From contig OX387605.1 of assembly GCA_947568835.1 (NCBI GenBank), forward strand, positions 16,372,418 to 16,436,417: a stretch of DNA of 64,000 nt. The letters run 5' to 3'. The position numbers were made by a program, and so were the translations under genes. The stretch comes from Protonemura montana (Eukaryota > Arthropoda > Insecta > Plecoptera > Nemouridae). The first letter of the stretch is position 1. Every line of letters starts with the position of its first letter. Shown in pieces: positions 1 to 11,600 of this stretch. Under the pieces are notes generated by a model, which searched no databases, had not been told where the DNA came from, and saw only the letters and a list, made by a program, of their open reading frames with translations.

Positions 1-869
1 TTATTACTAAGTTTGTTCGTAAAGTCTTATTTCACATTCACGCTATGAAATTTATTTTCGTGGGTCTACTTATCTATAATGATTGCTGAGTTACTTTTTT
101 AAAGGCTTATATTGCTGCCACTATGGCTTACTAGAAATGCCTACCGACATGCTGTCAAAGCAATGTAGTAATTCAAATGATGTAACAATCATTTTCTTGA
201 TTAGTAAAAAGACCTGAATATATTGAATAGTCATTTTCAACCCTAGTAAATTTTTGTATTTATATAATAATTAATAGTAGGTAAAATATAATGGACCTGG
301 CAAGAACATACTAACAGCAGGAATCTGTCAAGAGCCCCACCTTTATAATCGTCTATAATTCTCTAACATATTCTTATTGTCACTGCCTAACTAGCTGATA
401 TGAAAAATTGCAACAATCGGTACAAATACCTATACTTAAGTTAACAATATAATTGAACCTAATAGTTTGAACTTGCTATGTTGCATTACTACCTAAGTTT
501 TGGACTTTGTAAAGCTGCATTCTTTATTCACATTTTTTTTTTAAATTTTAATGTTACTAGACGGTTGAGTTCAGTACAAATTCATAAGATTCATAAGAAA
601 GCGACTAAGCATTTTAAAAGCTTATTTACTATTACATTATCCCTACCTATGCCATTTCAAATCTAATGCTTAGTGTGAGAGACCTTCATTTGGTTTCAGT
701 GATAAGTCAGTCCTAGTGGTACAGGATAAGTTTCAATTTTTACCATAAGTCGGATAACGTTTTAAATGCATCTACAAATCCTTATAATAAATTGCCATGA
801 ATTGGCTTGTGAAAAGTGTAGAAGGATATAAGATTTAAATTTTTAAGTAAACTACACAGGAATTAACAA
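1..869. other. AT-rich intergenic flank, nothing recognised
   Basis: This stretch lies downstream of the minus-strand GT92-like gene. It is AT-rich with many stops in all frames. The longest open frame (478-666, plus) is 62 codons, has no recognisable motif and looks like chance. It may hold the 3' UTR of the GT92-like gene, but no clear minus-strand AATAAA close to the stop was seen. Confidence 0.6.
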
Positions 870-2198
870 TCAGTCAAAAATCTTTCCCAAACGCCAGGCT
901 TTGAGGAGACTTGATCGACCCAAATCTCCCGAGAACTTGAACATTGCCGAGTCAGGACTGTCCTGGCCCGAAGCCATTTGTTCCTTGGTGCAGTGCATGT
1001 AACGATGTATCACAGCTATTCCGGGAAGTATCTTCTGTATTGCACCGTCTGTTTGTTCTGGTTGATGAATTTGAGATATTCTCTCCGGGCCAGAGATGTA
1101 ACGAGTCTTTCGAAGAAACAAAAGATCAGACTTCGAGCTGCGGCTATTGTCGGGCTGTTGCGTACAGAATGTAAGTTCTGTAAGTTTGAACGTAGAGGTG
1201 GTTTTTCCTAGGTCATCCAGCATTGCTGAGAGAGAGACGTGGTATTTTGGCACAATGTATTGCTGCCAATCCAATGTTCCAACACTTCGGACTTTTCCTC
1301 TGGTTCGCAGTAAGCAGTCAGTCTCCATCACTTCCAGCGCAACATCATAAAAGCCTGGGAATGGAAAGTTCCACGGCAAGGCAGACACACCTAATCCTAC
1401 ATGGTCTCTAACGGTCGGACGAACAAGCGTTGATGCCACTCTAGTTACAGATTCTGAGTTGTAAACAAGAAATTCAGATATGCCTATTAGTTGATGGTAG
1501 CTTAGAAACTCGAGGATTGTCGATTTTTGCAGGCTGTGCCTTGTAGTTGGAGCAACGCACAAGGCAGTAATGTTTGGTGTCGACGGTACCGCAAAATGAA
1601 TAGGGATGTATGCAACCGAAGATTCAGGATCTTCGGTTTTGTAGAAAGAGACCCCATATGGATTTCCAGTGATCTCCCTTTCAGCTAATGTACAATATAG
1701 TTCGTATACAATTAAACGGACTCCTGGTAATTTAGCATTCTTGGACAGCTTTCTGTAGCTAAATTCTCCAGCCGTGGGCTCTTCATATTTATCGTACCAT
1801 AAATGGCAGCCAAATTTTAAATCAGGTTCTTTGAGACCGACAGACAAAGCGTTAACTCGATGGTTGAAATCAGTGTTCTTCCAAAAGGCAGAATAAACAA
1901 AGTGATCTTGATCAAGTCTTTGCCATGATGGAAGAGGATCAGTAAAACTAGGCAAGTTCTTTCCATTTAAAGAGAAGTTCGAAAACAAGCAACCATTGGG
2001 GTCAAGACTGTTGATTCCCGGCTTTCCAAAGAAATTGAGTACCTCCAGCACATAACGAAGCCGATAATATTCATGGCGATAAAATAGTAGAGTAACTACG
2101 CTGACCATACACACTATAGCAAGCGCAAGTTGATAATATTTCTTCATTCTAGGTTTTTTCGTTTCACGGTCATTTGGTAAACTTATTTTATTGTACAT
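870..2198 (-). CDS. GT92 (DUF23)-like glycosyltransferase, type II membrane protein
   Basis: A single uninterrupted 442-codon ORF. The N-terminus is basic (RETKKPRMKK) followed by one hydrophobic segment at about residues 21-40, then a lumenal domain: the layout of a Golgi type II enzyme. Residues 212-246 (ALCVAP..., ILEFLSYHQLIGISEFLVYN) match the start of the GT92/DUF23 domain, which in characterised nematode members transfers galactose. The later block 293-317 (DCLLR then LDWQQYIVP) aligns with the family's metal-binding DxD region, but here reads D310-W-Q312, so the second acidic residue appears missing. The start at 2198 is the first Met; Met18 just before the membrane segment is an alternative. 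It is divergently arranged with the CD98hc gene about 520 bp away. The lack of introns, unlike its neighbours, could mean retroposition or simply a single-exon family. Family call fairly sure; substrate unknown, activity doubtful. Confidence 0.75.
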   Translation of the reverse strand: MYNKISLPNDRETKKPRMKKYYQLALAIVCMVSVVTLLFYRHEYYRLRYVLEVLNFFGKPGINSLDPNGCLFSNFSLNGKNLPSFTDPLPSWQRLDQDHFVYSAFWKNTDFNHRVNALSVGLKEPDLKFGCHLWYDKYEEPTAGEFSYRKLSKNAKLPGVRLIVYELYCTLAEREITGNPYGVSFYKTEDPESSVAYIPIHFAVPSTPNITALCVAPTTRHSLQKSTILEFLSYHQLIGISEFLVYNSESVTRVASTLVRPTVRDHVGLGVSALPWNFPFPGFYDVALEVMETDCLLRTRGKVRSVGTLDWQQYIVPKYHVSLSAMLDDLGKTTSTFKLTELTFCTQQPDNSRSSKSDLLFLRKTRYISGPERISQIHQPEQTDGAIQKILPGIAVIHRYMHCTKEQMASGQDSPDSAMFKFSGDLGRSSLLKAWRLGKIFD

Positions 2199-2717
2199 AA
2201 TATAACGAAATTATGTTTTTTGGAATTAAGCTTTTCATGTCCAAAGCATACCAAAGTAAAAAATATTTTCACTATCTTCCATCCTGAAAACACATTGCAG
2301 GCTTGATAATCAACTCTTTTGAAACGTTACATCTCTCAGGCCACACAGAATTAGTATATTTTCATAAATCATAGTAAATCACTGTATCTAAGATTTGTAA
2401 TCCTTTATTCAACCACAATACCGCAAACGCCAATGCGAAATATGTCACGCACTCTATTTTTCGCGACGGCGGCTGACAGCTGACGTTCTCCCACGTGACC
2501 ACCGCCGCTTCTTTCATTGGCCGTCTCTGAGTTCCTTGCTACTGCATCAGCGCAGTCGTCCGCCGGCGCACACTCAATCCCTAAATACATCTGCCGTTGG
2601 CTTGCTCTTGGACCGGAATATCAGTCAATCAAGAGTAAATTTGCGTCAATCATCCTTTGGGCGTTGACTGGCTGTGGTGCCAGAAGGAGATTTCAGCTAA
2701 AAGTACTGTGAAAGGTT
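2199..2717. promoter_or_regulatory. Shared divergent promoter region of the GT92-like and CD98hc genes
   Basis: The interval between two head-to-head start codons. Its right half (about 2440-2560) is GC-rich and CpG-containing against an AT-rich surround. It holds an E-box CACGTGAC at about 2492-2499 and an inverted CCAAT box (ATTGG) at about 2516-2520. CACGTGAC is the core bound by bHLH-zip factors such as MITF/TFE and USF. That the two genes share regulation is inferred from arrangement only. No TATA box is convincing, which fits a CpG-type promoter. Transcription starts were not located. Confidence 0.5.
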
Positions 2718-5700
2718 ATGGTGGTGATGGATAACGAAAAAGAAAATGGTAAAGTAAAGGAAGCACCTCTCGAAGTAGGAGAGTGCGACATCGACAACGA
2801 GACTCCACTGCTTGGCGATGACTCGCAACAGGAAAAACCTGCAGACAACGCTATCGGTCTGCCTGAAGAGGGTAATGGGAAGCATATCATTAAGCTTAAT
2901 GGAGACCGTAATGATGGAGCAGGAGAAAAGTTGGTTGACACCAAGTTAGCCATCAACGATGTTCCCGAAGTCAAGTTTGACTTGAGCACAGGTGATGCCA
3001 AAATCGACATTGAGAAAGTGAAGGCAGCTTTTCAAGGAATGGGCAAGGAAGAGTTGATGAAGTTTGCCAATGACCCATTCTGGATCCGCATGCGGTGGTT
3101 TCTGTTCATCTTATTCTGGGTCATTTGGGCTGCTATGCTCTTAGGTGCTATAGCCATAATTGTTGTAGCACCCAAATGCTCATATCCAGCGCCGCTTGTT
3201 TGGTGGGAACAAAGCCCTCTCTACCAAGTCAACGTACGCTCATTCAAAGACGGGTCTGAGCCGCAAGATGGGGTTGGTGATCTTAAAGGCTTACTATCCA
3301 AGTTGGATTATGTAGGTGACTTGGGAGTCAAAGGCATCACTATATCTTCCATACTCAAGACGAGCGACGCTAAAGCCCCCGAAGATAACGTGGAAAACTT
3401 CCAAGAGATTGATCCTATATTTGGGTCACTAGGGGATTTCAAAGCCCTTATAACGGAAATCAAATCACGTGGAATGCATCTGATAATGAGTTTAATCTTA
3501 AACCATTCTAGTAATAAACACCAATGGTTTATAAAATCAGAACTCAAAGATGGCCCATTTAAAGACTACTATATTTGGGCTCCCAGTCCTAGCTCTGGAG
3601 TGACATCAGATGGAAATAAAATTCCTCCCAATAACTGGGTACGTAGAAATGTAACGAGGCTGTTAAATATATTTTTCAGCTAGCAACTCATTTTCAAAAT
3701 ATTTTGCAGTTGTCTGTTGTTGGTGGGTCTGCCTGGCAATGGAGTGACATAAGAAAAGAGTTCTATCTTCACCAGTTCAGAAGTGATCAACCTGATCTCA
3801 ACTTCCACAACCCTGCTGTCATTGAAGAAATTATTGTAAGAGCTTGTTAGCTTGGTATTACCGTTACTTGTGTTCTTCAAATTATTTTGCATATGTTATC
3901 GAAAGAAGTTAATCTCCCACATAATTAAATATTTTGTCATACCTTTTGTTCCAGGCAATTTTAGATTTCTGGCTGGACTTGGGGGTCAGTGGGTTCCAGC
4001 TTGAGAAGTCACAATACTTATTAGAGGATGGGGATTTGCGTAATGAGACTGTCGGAACGAAACCAGGTCCGACTCACGACCAGTACGACTTTTATGGGCA
4101 CCATCGCACCCGAGACCAGCCGCAGCTCTGTGAAGTGCTGTCTCGCTTCAAGCATGTCGTGAGGAACCGGACAGGTGGCGAGGGGTGAGGCATTTAGATT
4201 TTGGACATGAAAAGAAATGCTGAATCGAAAACTTTGTGTGGTTGCACAAATCGTCATTTTCATCGCTCTGCTGTTTTTTTCCACTTACAAAAAAACTCTA
4301 ATTAACAAGTAACATGACCTCATCCTTCAAGATCAGATTTGAAAAATGAAGACATTCATTTTTGTATTTTTTTATTTACAGAATACTTACAGTAACTGGT
4401 CAAATTCCATTAGAGTTGCTGGACGAATGTACTGGTAACAGAACCACAGCGGTAGTAGACCTGCCTCAAATGAACGCTTTAGCCCAGCTCAAGCCAGGCT
4501 TTACAGGCGACGATCTTAAAAACAAGGTATGGTTATAAATTATAATAACTGTCTGTGATGTTTTATTCTATACAAAGATTGGATTTTTTTTGTCTCTCTA
4601 CAAATACATAAAGTCTTAATTAACTCCAAACTGCTCTGCCAACAGGTCCAAACTTGGCTAAATGAAGTCTCTGAAGGGACAAGGGTCGGTTGGCTGTCGA
4701 CATCATGGTCTCAGTCCCGAACTGCTTCACGGCTCACTTCAGACGATGTTGATGGCTTGACTATGGTGGCCATGCTTTTACCGGGGACTCCATTAACAGT
4801 CTACGGGGAAGAACTCGGCATGGAAGATTCTTCCACTACTGACACCAATCTTAAAGGCTTGGCTCCAATGTCGTGGAGTAACACTTCTAATGCTGGTGAG
4901 CTGAAATATGCAATTCTGCTTCCAGCAAGCTTGCGATAGAAATGCTTTTCACACCATCCAAAGCAACCTCTATCTTTTGTCCATGGGCATGACCAAAGAC
5001 GGCATGACTAACTGTCGAGTCAGCTCATGTCTATGGGCAACTCGCAAAACTTGAAAAACAACTTGGTTTACTAAAACAAATGAAAGTGCAAAATTGCTTT
5101 ATTGCCTGTCATTTTACAAGAGCACAATTTTTTTTCTAACATAAATTAAGCTCATGAATTATTTTTCAAAATAATATCATAGAATCATTACACAGTTCCT
5201 TTAAATTCCTTATTCCAATCTTTTTAGACTTCTTAACTGTTAGATATATAATTATTATCCAGGATTAACCGTAGAGCATAGTTAAACACCTATTAAGACA
5301 GGCAGTAGCTTTACTATCGACACAGTAAAATATAACTTTGTTATTTATTTACATTTCTATTAAGATGTATTTAACTTAATTACTGCACTTCCTTGTAACC
5401 ATAAAATGTTCATTTGGAAAGAATTTAAATCAAATTATCTGCATGATACCGAATCAAATATCAAAATAAACAAATATTTACAAGAAACAAATCAAAAAAA
5501 TAACTTGCAGAAAGACAATGTAAATGAGGCTGGGATATCAACGTAACCTCAAACAGTCGATAGAAATTAGTCAATTGCCAAAAATGACTGACACTTTCCA
5601 AAGATAGCCGTATAAAAGAGTGACTTTTTCTGTCTCTAAACAAAACAGCATACCACATGGCAGGATCTTGTTTTGGAAAGGCAATGTACTCATTTTGGTT

Positions 5701-7303
5701 GAGAAAAAAAGTTACTATACAGTGATCACAACGGTGGTGTTATTTTTGGCTTGACCTCCGCTCTTGACACCATGCTGATGAAGTGGTCACGGTTCGACGA
5801 TGATTTGCAAAAGTGCATTGCGCAGCTAAGACTGATACCCTTCCTCTGTGCAAAAGTTCTAATCGTTTCCGCTAAAAGTGTTTTAATCCAAATCCTACTA
5901 GTATTTTACAAGATTGGCATCATTATCACTCCTAAGGAATTACTTAAGTCGTTGATCCTCAAACATCAAAATACTTTGATCGTATAGCATTTCCATACTA
6001 GGCAAACTTGTCTATTTTTGTTTTGATCTTTTTGATACTGGAAGTCAACCACCTCGTCTATTTTAATTGCCCCTATATTTAATATTCACAATCAATTAGT
6101 CTTAATAGCTATGACACTTTTATGCTATTTTAAACAGCCTAGTTAAGATACGTATGATAATGTAGAATATCTCTACGTCTTCGAGGCTTTTTGTTTTGTT
6201 AGAATGAATAACAACAATCATACTTTAGGTTTCAGTGATGCTGTTGCCGATCGAGTTTGGTTGCCGTTGGCAAACAACTTCGAGTATGCAAATGTCATTA
6301 CTGAGTCGGAAGCAGCAGAGAGTTCTTTAAAAGTGTACAAAGCACTAGTGGAAGCAAGGAACTCTCCGTCAATCATGTATGGAACCACGGACTTCAACAC
6401 CACAGCCAATGGCACTGTGTTTGCTTTTGCAAGGTATGAATCTGTTACTGAATCAAAAATTGCCTATGAGAAACTTGTAATTAGTATTTCCATTACCTCT
6501 TCTTAATTGGTTTCCTGTTTGTTTGCTGACCAAAGGAGTTGGTAAGTATTTTCAGAGGCATTCTATAGATTCACAAACTAATTACAAGAAGGAAAAAGGA
6601 TTTGAAACTTGTATCATACACTGCAATTAAACGTTAGCCAAAAGGAAAGAGTAGCAATCTGCGGTCTTGTCATTGGGACAGAACTGCAATTAATTAATTT
6701 ACTCTGCTTGATTTTAGTACTTGTTTTTTTTCCTTAGAATTTTGTAGTATTTTATTGCTATTAATACCCAAGTACCAAGTAAGATTTACCTACTTCAACA
6801 TTTCATTTTAAACTGTAAGTTATGTGAGATGGAATTGCAAAATAGTAAAAAAATGTGAAGTATTCAGAAACAACGGGGTTATTACTTTTGAAAAGCCTGT
6901 CACTATAACTAATTGATTCAATTTTCAGCATAAAGAGTGGCAACCCTGGCTATATAGTTGCATTCAACACCGCAACTTACGACGTAGTCGCCGACCTGAC
7001 CGTCATCAACAATGTCAGCGGTGATTTGACGGTTGTTATTAAGAGCTCTAACATCAGAAGCAAAGAGCTAGATGTCAAGTGAGTTAATTTCGTTACACTC
7101 GGATTATTTTGAATACATGGAAGATCTGACAAAAGCAGATGATTACTGGAAAGACTTATGCTAAGAATCAGAGACCCGAATGAGGCAATCTTTAAATGAT
7201 TTATGTTGTTTTTGTTTATAGGAATAAGGTGCCAGCTACTGCCATTCCCTTGCCCTCCAAAGGAGCTTTGGTCCTCACTTTTGTTCCGAAGAAATCTGAT
7301 TAG
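2718..7303 (+). CDS. CD98 heavy chain (4F2hc, SLC3A2-like) amino-acid transporter subunit
   Basis: Eight exons join in frame to 702 aa: 2718-3638, 3710-3835, 3955-4184, 4382-4526, 4646-4895, 6229-6433, 6929-7078, 7222-7303, all with GT/AG borders and matching phases. The cytoplasmic tail is long and acidic (about 1-125). One membrane helix spans about 127-150 and is followed by APKC; Cys154 sits where the vertebrate heavy chain forms its disulfide with LAT-type light chains. The extracellular part is an alpha-amylase-like barrel: [55 protein letters not shown]. The catalytic-nucleophile site reads GVSGFQLE instead of GxDGFRxD, as expected for a non-enzymatic transporter chaperone at the plasma membrane. 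The start at 2718 is the first in-frame ATG, with another at 2727. A poly(A) signal variant ATTAAA lies at 7406-7411. Family call is strong; N-terminal isoforms are possible. Confidence 0.93.
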
Positions 7304-8633
7304 GAGTGGAATGAGTCTCTGTATAGAGTGCATGTAGCAACTGCTTGCTCCTAGCAAAGTGTTGCAAGTCAGTTAGCTTGGATGTTATAAAATTGGTCAG
7401 CCAAAATTAAATTACGCTCAAATATTGAATAATCTCAGCAGCCAATGTCGTAGATTTAGTAATATGTCCTAATGGTTGATTCGCAGTATTCTTTTGGCAT
7501 CAGTAAGTAACTAGTCCTACAGTCAAATTTTTCTTTTCCGAGAATTATTTATCAATGATCCGTTTTTGACTTGGGGTTGAACTCTTTTCTAGATTAGTTA
7601 CAAAAGATTTTTAACTTGTGATTGAGTTTTTAATTTTATGCTGTAAGCAAATTGATGTTTTTTGTTCCCAATAATTATGTGCTTGAATCTCTGCCACTGA
7701 ATGTCTACCATTTTATGCATATCTCCAAATGAAGTATTCCTAAAGGTGTGACCATGCAACCTCATGGTGTGACTGCTCTTGTATTTCCCTAGGTGCTGTG
7801 TCTAGTTGAAACAGACATCGAACATACATAGAGTTTTGGACTTAGAAAAAAAAAAATAATAATTATGTGCTTGAATCTCTGCCACTGAATGTCTACCATT
7901 TTATGCATATCTCCAAATGAAGTATTCCTAAAGGTGTGACCATGCAACCTCATGGTGTGACTGCTCTTGTATTTCCCTAGGTGCTGTGTCTAGTTGAAAC
8001 AGACATCGAACATACATAGAGTTTTGGACTTAGAAAAAAAAAATTACCACATGGGGTAGGGCTGGGGTAGGCTGTCTACCTTTCTCCTGCATATCATACA
8101 AATCAAAACTACTGATGCTGAGTGCTATAAATATTCTAGCTTCTACTGTATTTGGCTTCCATAACTCAACTTTTTCAATGCGTATCATTTTTGTTGTCAA
8201 CTTTGAAAACAAACATTTCTGGTGATACTATCAAAGATGTGGTTCAATGTTAGATTCAAAATTTAGTATTAATAGCAGAGCTTCCAAAATCTGCATAATT
8301 AGGTTACCTCGGGTATGTATGTTACTCTAGGACAAAAACAAAGCAAGTGATATGTTACAAGTTGATAGTTAAACCTTCCGTAGAACGTTGAATAACCTTG
8401 CGGCTAAAACTCAATTTTAAATTTCGAATTTGCATCGCGGATTATAGTTCTCAAACTCCACGTAGCTGTGTAGAGAGCTGTTCAACTTCGCTCGTCGCCG
8501 ATTGGGTGAGGTGTAGGACCTCATGCAATGGCGCCCGGTGTTCTGTGCCGACGACGTAAACAACGTTTATAATTGTGAAAATTCTAGTAAATACATCAGT
8601 TAATTTGGCATTTGATAAAGAAAATATACAGAA
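7304..8633. other. 3' flank of CD98hc and upstream region of XRN2
   Basis: No gene is seen here. The left part is presumed 3' UTR of CD98hc (ATTAAA at 7406). It contains the 187-bp tandem duplication at 7670-8043, listed separately. The last 200 bases before the XRN2 start (about 8450-8630) are richer in GC and CpG and are the likely XRN2 promoter and 5' UTR. Short antisense frames at 8030-8212 and 8451-8756 show no motif. Confidence 0.55.
7670..8043. repeat. Tandem duplication, two copies of a ~187-bp unit
   Basis: Copy 1 is 7670-7856 and copy 2 is 7858-8043, a period of 188 bp. By eye the copies are identical from ATAATTATGTGC to CTTAG; they differ only in the closing A-run (11 versus 10). 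Each unit ends in this A-run. The near-zero divergence means either a very recent duplication or an assembly collapse/expansion error. It lies just downstream of the CD98hc coding region and has no coding potential. Confidence 0.9.
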
Positions 8634-11600
8634 ATGGGTGTACCAGCGTTCTTTCGTTGGCTCAGCCAAAAGTACGCGTCTGTGTGCGTTCCGTGTGTCG
8701 AGGAAAAGGTAAGAATCCTGAAACCTCGTGTGTTGCTGTTTGGCTTCAAAATTCACATTGCATCGTTATTTTATGTTATTACTCCTACGTATGTTTTGCT
8801 TACTCAACAGGGTAAAATCGTTGATGGTGTACGGGTGCCGGTGGATGCTTCATTACCGAATCCCAATGGAGTTGAATTTGATAACCTTTACTTGGATATG
8901 AACGGTATTATCCATCCATGCACCCATCCAGAAGACAAGTATGCACCCCTTTATTACTAGACAGTAATTTTTGGCTAGTCATTTTTGGCTACTTTCACAC
9001 GCATATTCTCATATGGTTTATTTTGTGCCTCATTAGACCAGCACCAAAAAACGAGGATGAGATGATGGTTGCTATTTTCGAATGCATCGACCGAATCTTC
9101 TCGATCATTCGTCCCAGGATGCTTGTTTATATGGCAATTGATGGAGTTGTAAGTAGCAAATTTTATTTGGTTCTCTATTAGACGGTTGATTATTGGGGCT
9201 TAATGACACTCAGTGGTTCTTTAATGAAAAGTCTGTCATTGCCCTATTTACAGGTCTGAATAAATTTTTTTTTCTTCTCATTTGTAGGCACCTCGAGCTA
9301 AGATGAACCAGCAGCGATCACGCCGATTCCGTGCTTCAAAGGAGACCAGTGAGAAAATCTTGGAGGTTTCCAGATTACGATCAGAACTGTCGGCAAGAGG
9401 CTGCTTCTTGCCTCCAGAGAAACCCAAGGGCGAACACTTTGACAGCAATTGCATCACCCCCGGAACTCCTTTCATGGCGCGACTTTCTGCATGTCTGCAC
9501 TACTATGTCCATGACAGAATGAACAATGATCCAGCATGGAAGGGAATTAAGGTTTAAATCTCATTGTGATCTGCTTGGATATTTAGCTACTTTTTACTGT
9601 ATATTGCTCATATTAAGCATATATATTATATTTAGTTTTACAGCAGGTCAGGTCAGCTATTAAAATTGAGCCCCTTACAAGCTTAATATGTAAAAGACCA
9701 ACAAGCAATTTTTCCAGAATGTAGGATTGCAATGTTTAAGTCTAAAAAAAATTTAAATCTTCTTATTTTAAATATTTACATACTATACTGAACAGATAAC
9801 CTGATTGAAGAAATATAAGTAACCATGAGTACCCAAACCATAAGTAAAATAGTTCTACAAACATACATATTATCAGGATTAGAAAATTCATAAACCTTTA
9901 GTGGCATCTGATCTCCATCTCAACTCCAGGTGATCCTCTCGGATGCCAATGTGCCTGGAGAGGGAGAGCATAAGATAATGGACTATATCCGTCGGCAAAG
10001 AGCACAACCGGACCACGACCCCAACACGCATCACTGCTTGTGTGGTGCCGATGCAGATCTCATCATGTTGGGGCTGGCCACGCATGAGCCCAACTTCACC
10101 ATCATTCGAGAGGAGTTCCGACCGAACCAGCCACGTCCATGCGACCTCTGCGGGCAGATTGGCCACGAAATGGCTGATTGCCAGGGTGAGTGTATAAGGC
10201 AACGCTGAACTCGGAGAAATAAGTTACCTTTCAACTTCTGTTCAAATAACTAGTGGTTAATTTCTTTATTCAATGTATGCAATATTTTTTCTATCGTGCC
10301 ATCCACATGCTGTCGCACGTTTTGTCACTTCTTACTCATCTGGTTCTAAACTTATCTGAAATTTTAGGCCTCCCTAAAAATCCCGGCGGTGCCCATGGCG
10401 AGATCCAGTCTGCGTTTGGTTCGGAGGGCGACTTCATCTTTGTCCGTCTCAACATACTTCGGGAGTACTTGGAGAAGGAGCTGGCCATGCCGAATCTGCC
10501 GTTCACGTATGACTTTGAGCGCGCCATCGACGACTGGGTGTTCATGTGCTTCTTTGTCGGCAACGACTTCTTGCCGCACTTGCCCTCGCTCGAGATTCGT
10601 GAGGGAGCCATTGACAGGCTGGTGAAACTCTACAAAGATACCGTGTATAAAACGGGGGTAAGTTCTCAAGTTTTTAATACCTGGCAATCAAAATTAAAGC
10701 TGGCCATGTTATTAGTAGTTTTGTGCCTACTTTGTATTGGGTCTTAAGATTTTATTCTGTGCTAAGAAATCAATGTTTGCTCTAGGGTTTTATCACAGAC
10801 AGCGGTAACGTGGAACTCGACCGTGTGCAACTGATCTTGGCTAAACTTGGAGAAGCCGAAGACGAAATCTTCAAGCACCGACAAAAGGACGAGATTTCGT
10901 TTCGCCAGAGGCAGAAGCGAATGAATCGTTATAACCCCAAGCCATCGAAGCCAAGTTTCTCGCTTACGGGACAGTTTGCACCGACTGTAAGTCCCACTGT
11001 TTTGTTCTCCACCTATCTGTGTACGCTACATTTTTGAAGCCTCGTGATCATTAGTAGACAATTTTTGGTTTTCACTGATTGTATAAACTCATACAGCTCT
11101 GCGATAGGCAAGGTAAACCGAGTCCACAAGGCAATAAGCCAAACATATTGCATTTGATGATACCAAAGGTTGAATGAAGCTTGGCTAAAAGAAACTGCTG
11201 ATTCATAAAGCCAATAAGACAATAATGCTAATAACGTAGCATGTATGTGTCTTTTCTCTTCACCCATCCAATGAGGCCACCTGCTATTGCTTAGGAAACA
11301 AAATGGGACAGCCACTCCTGCTCTTCAATTCTTGCACCTGTCTTGCATTAGTTCAAATTTATTGCAAATTTAGTTTTTGATGACCTCGTATGATTATTAA
11401 AAAAAAAAAAAATTTTTTTTTTTTGAAAATTATTGTTGATTATTATGAATTTGGCTACCGTTAAAAGATTGTGCCAAATATGTATTTTCTGGGAATTCCT
11501 CCTGGTACAAATATATTTCCAAACGCACAGATTTGCTCTTTAAATATCCTCAGTGTTTTTTTAAGGGGCTGTGTTCCCTGTTGTGCCCTTTTCTTGGGGT

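Noticed and set aside
11398..11425. A13/T12 palindrome as a mobile-element end
   Set aside because: A simple A-run beside a T-run within an XRN2 intron; no partner repeat or target duplication.
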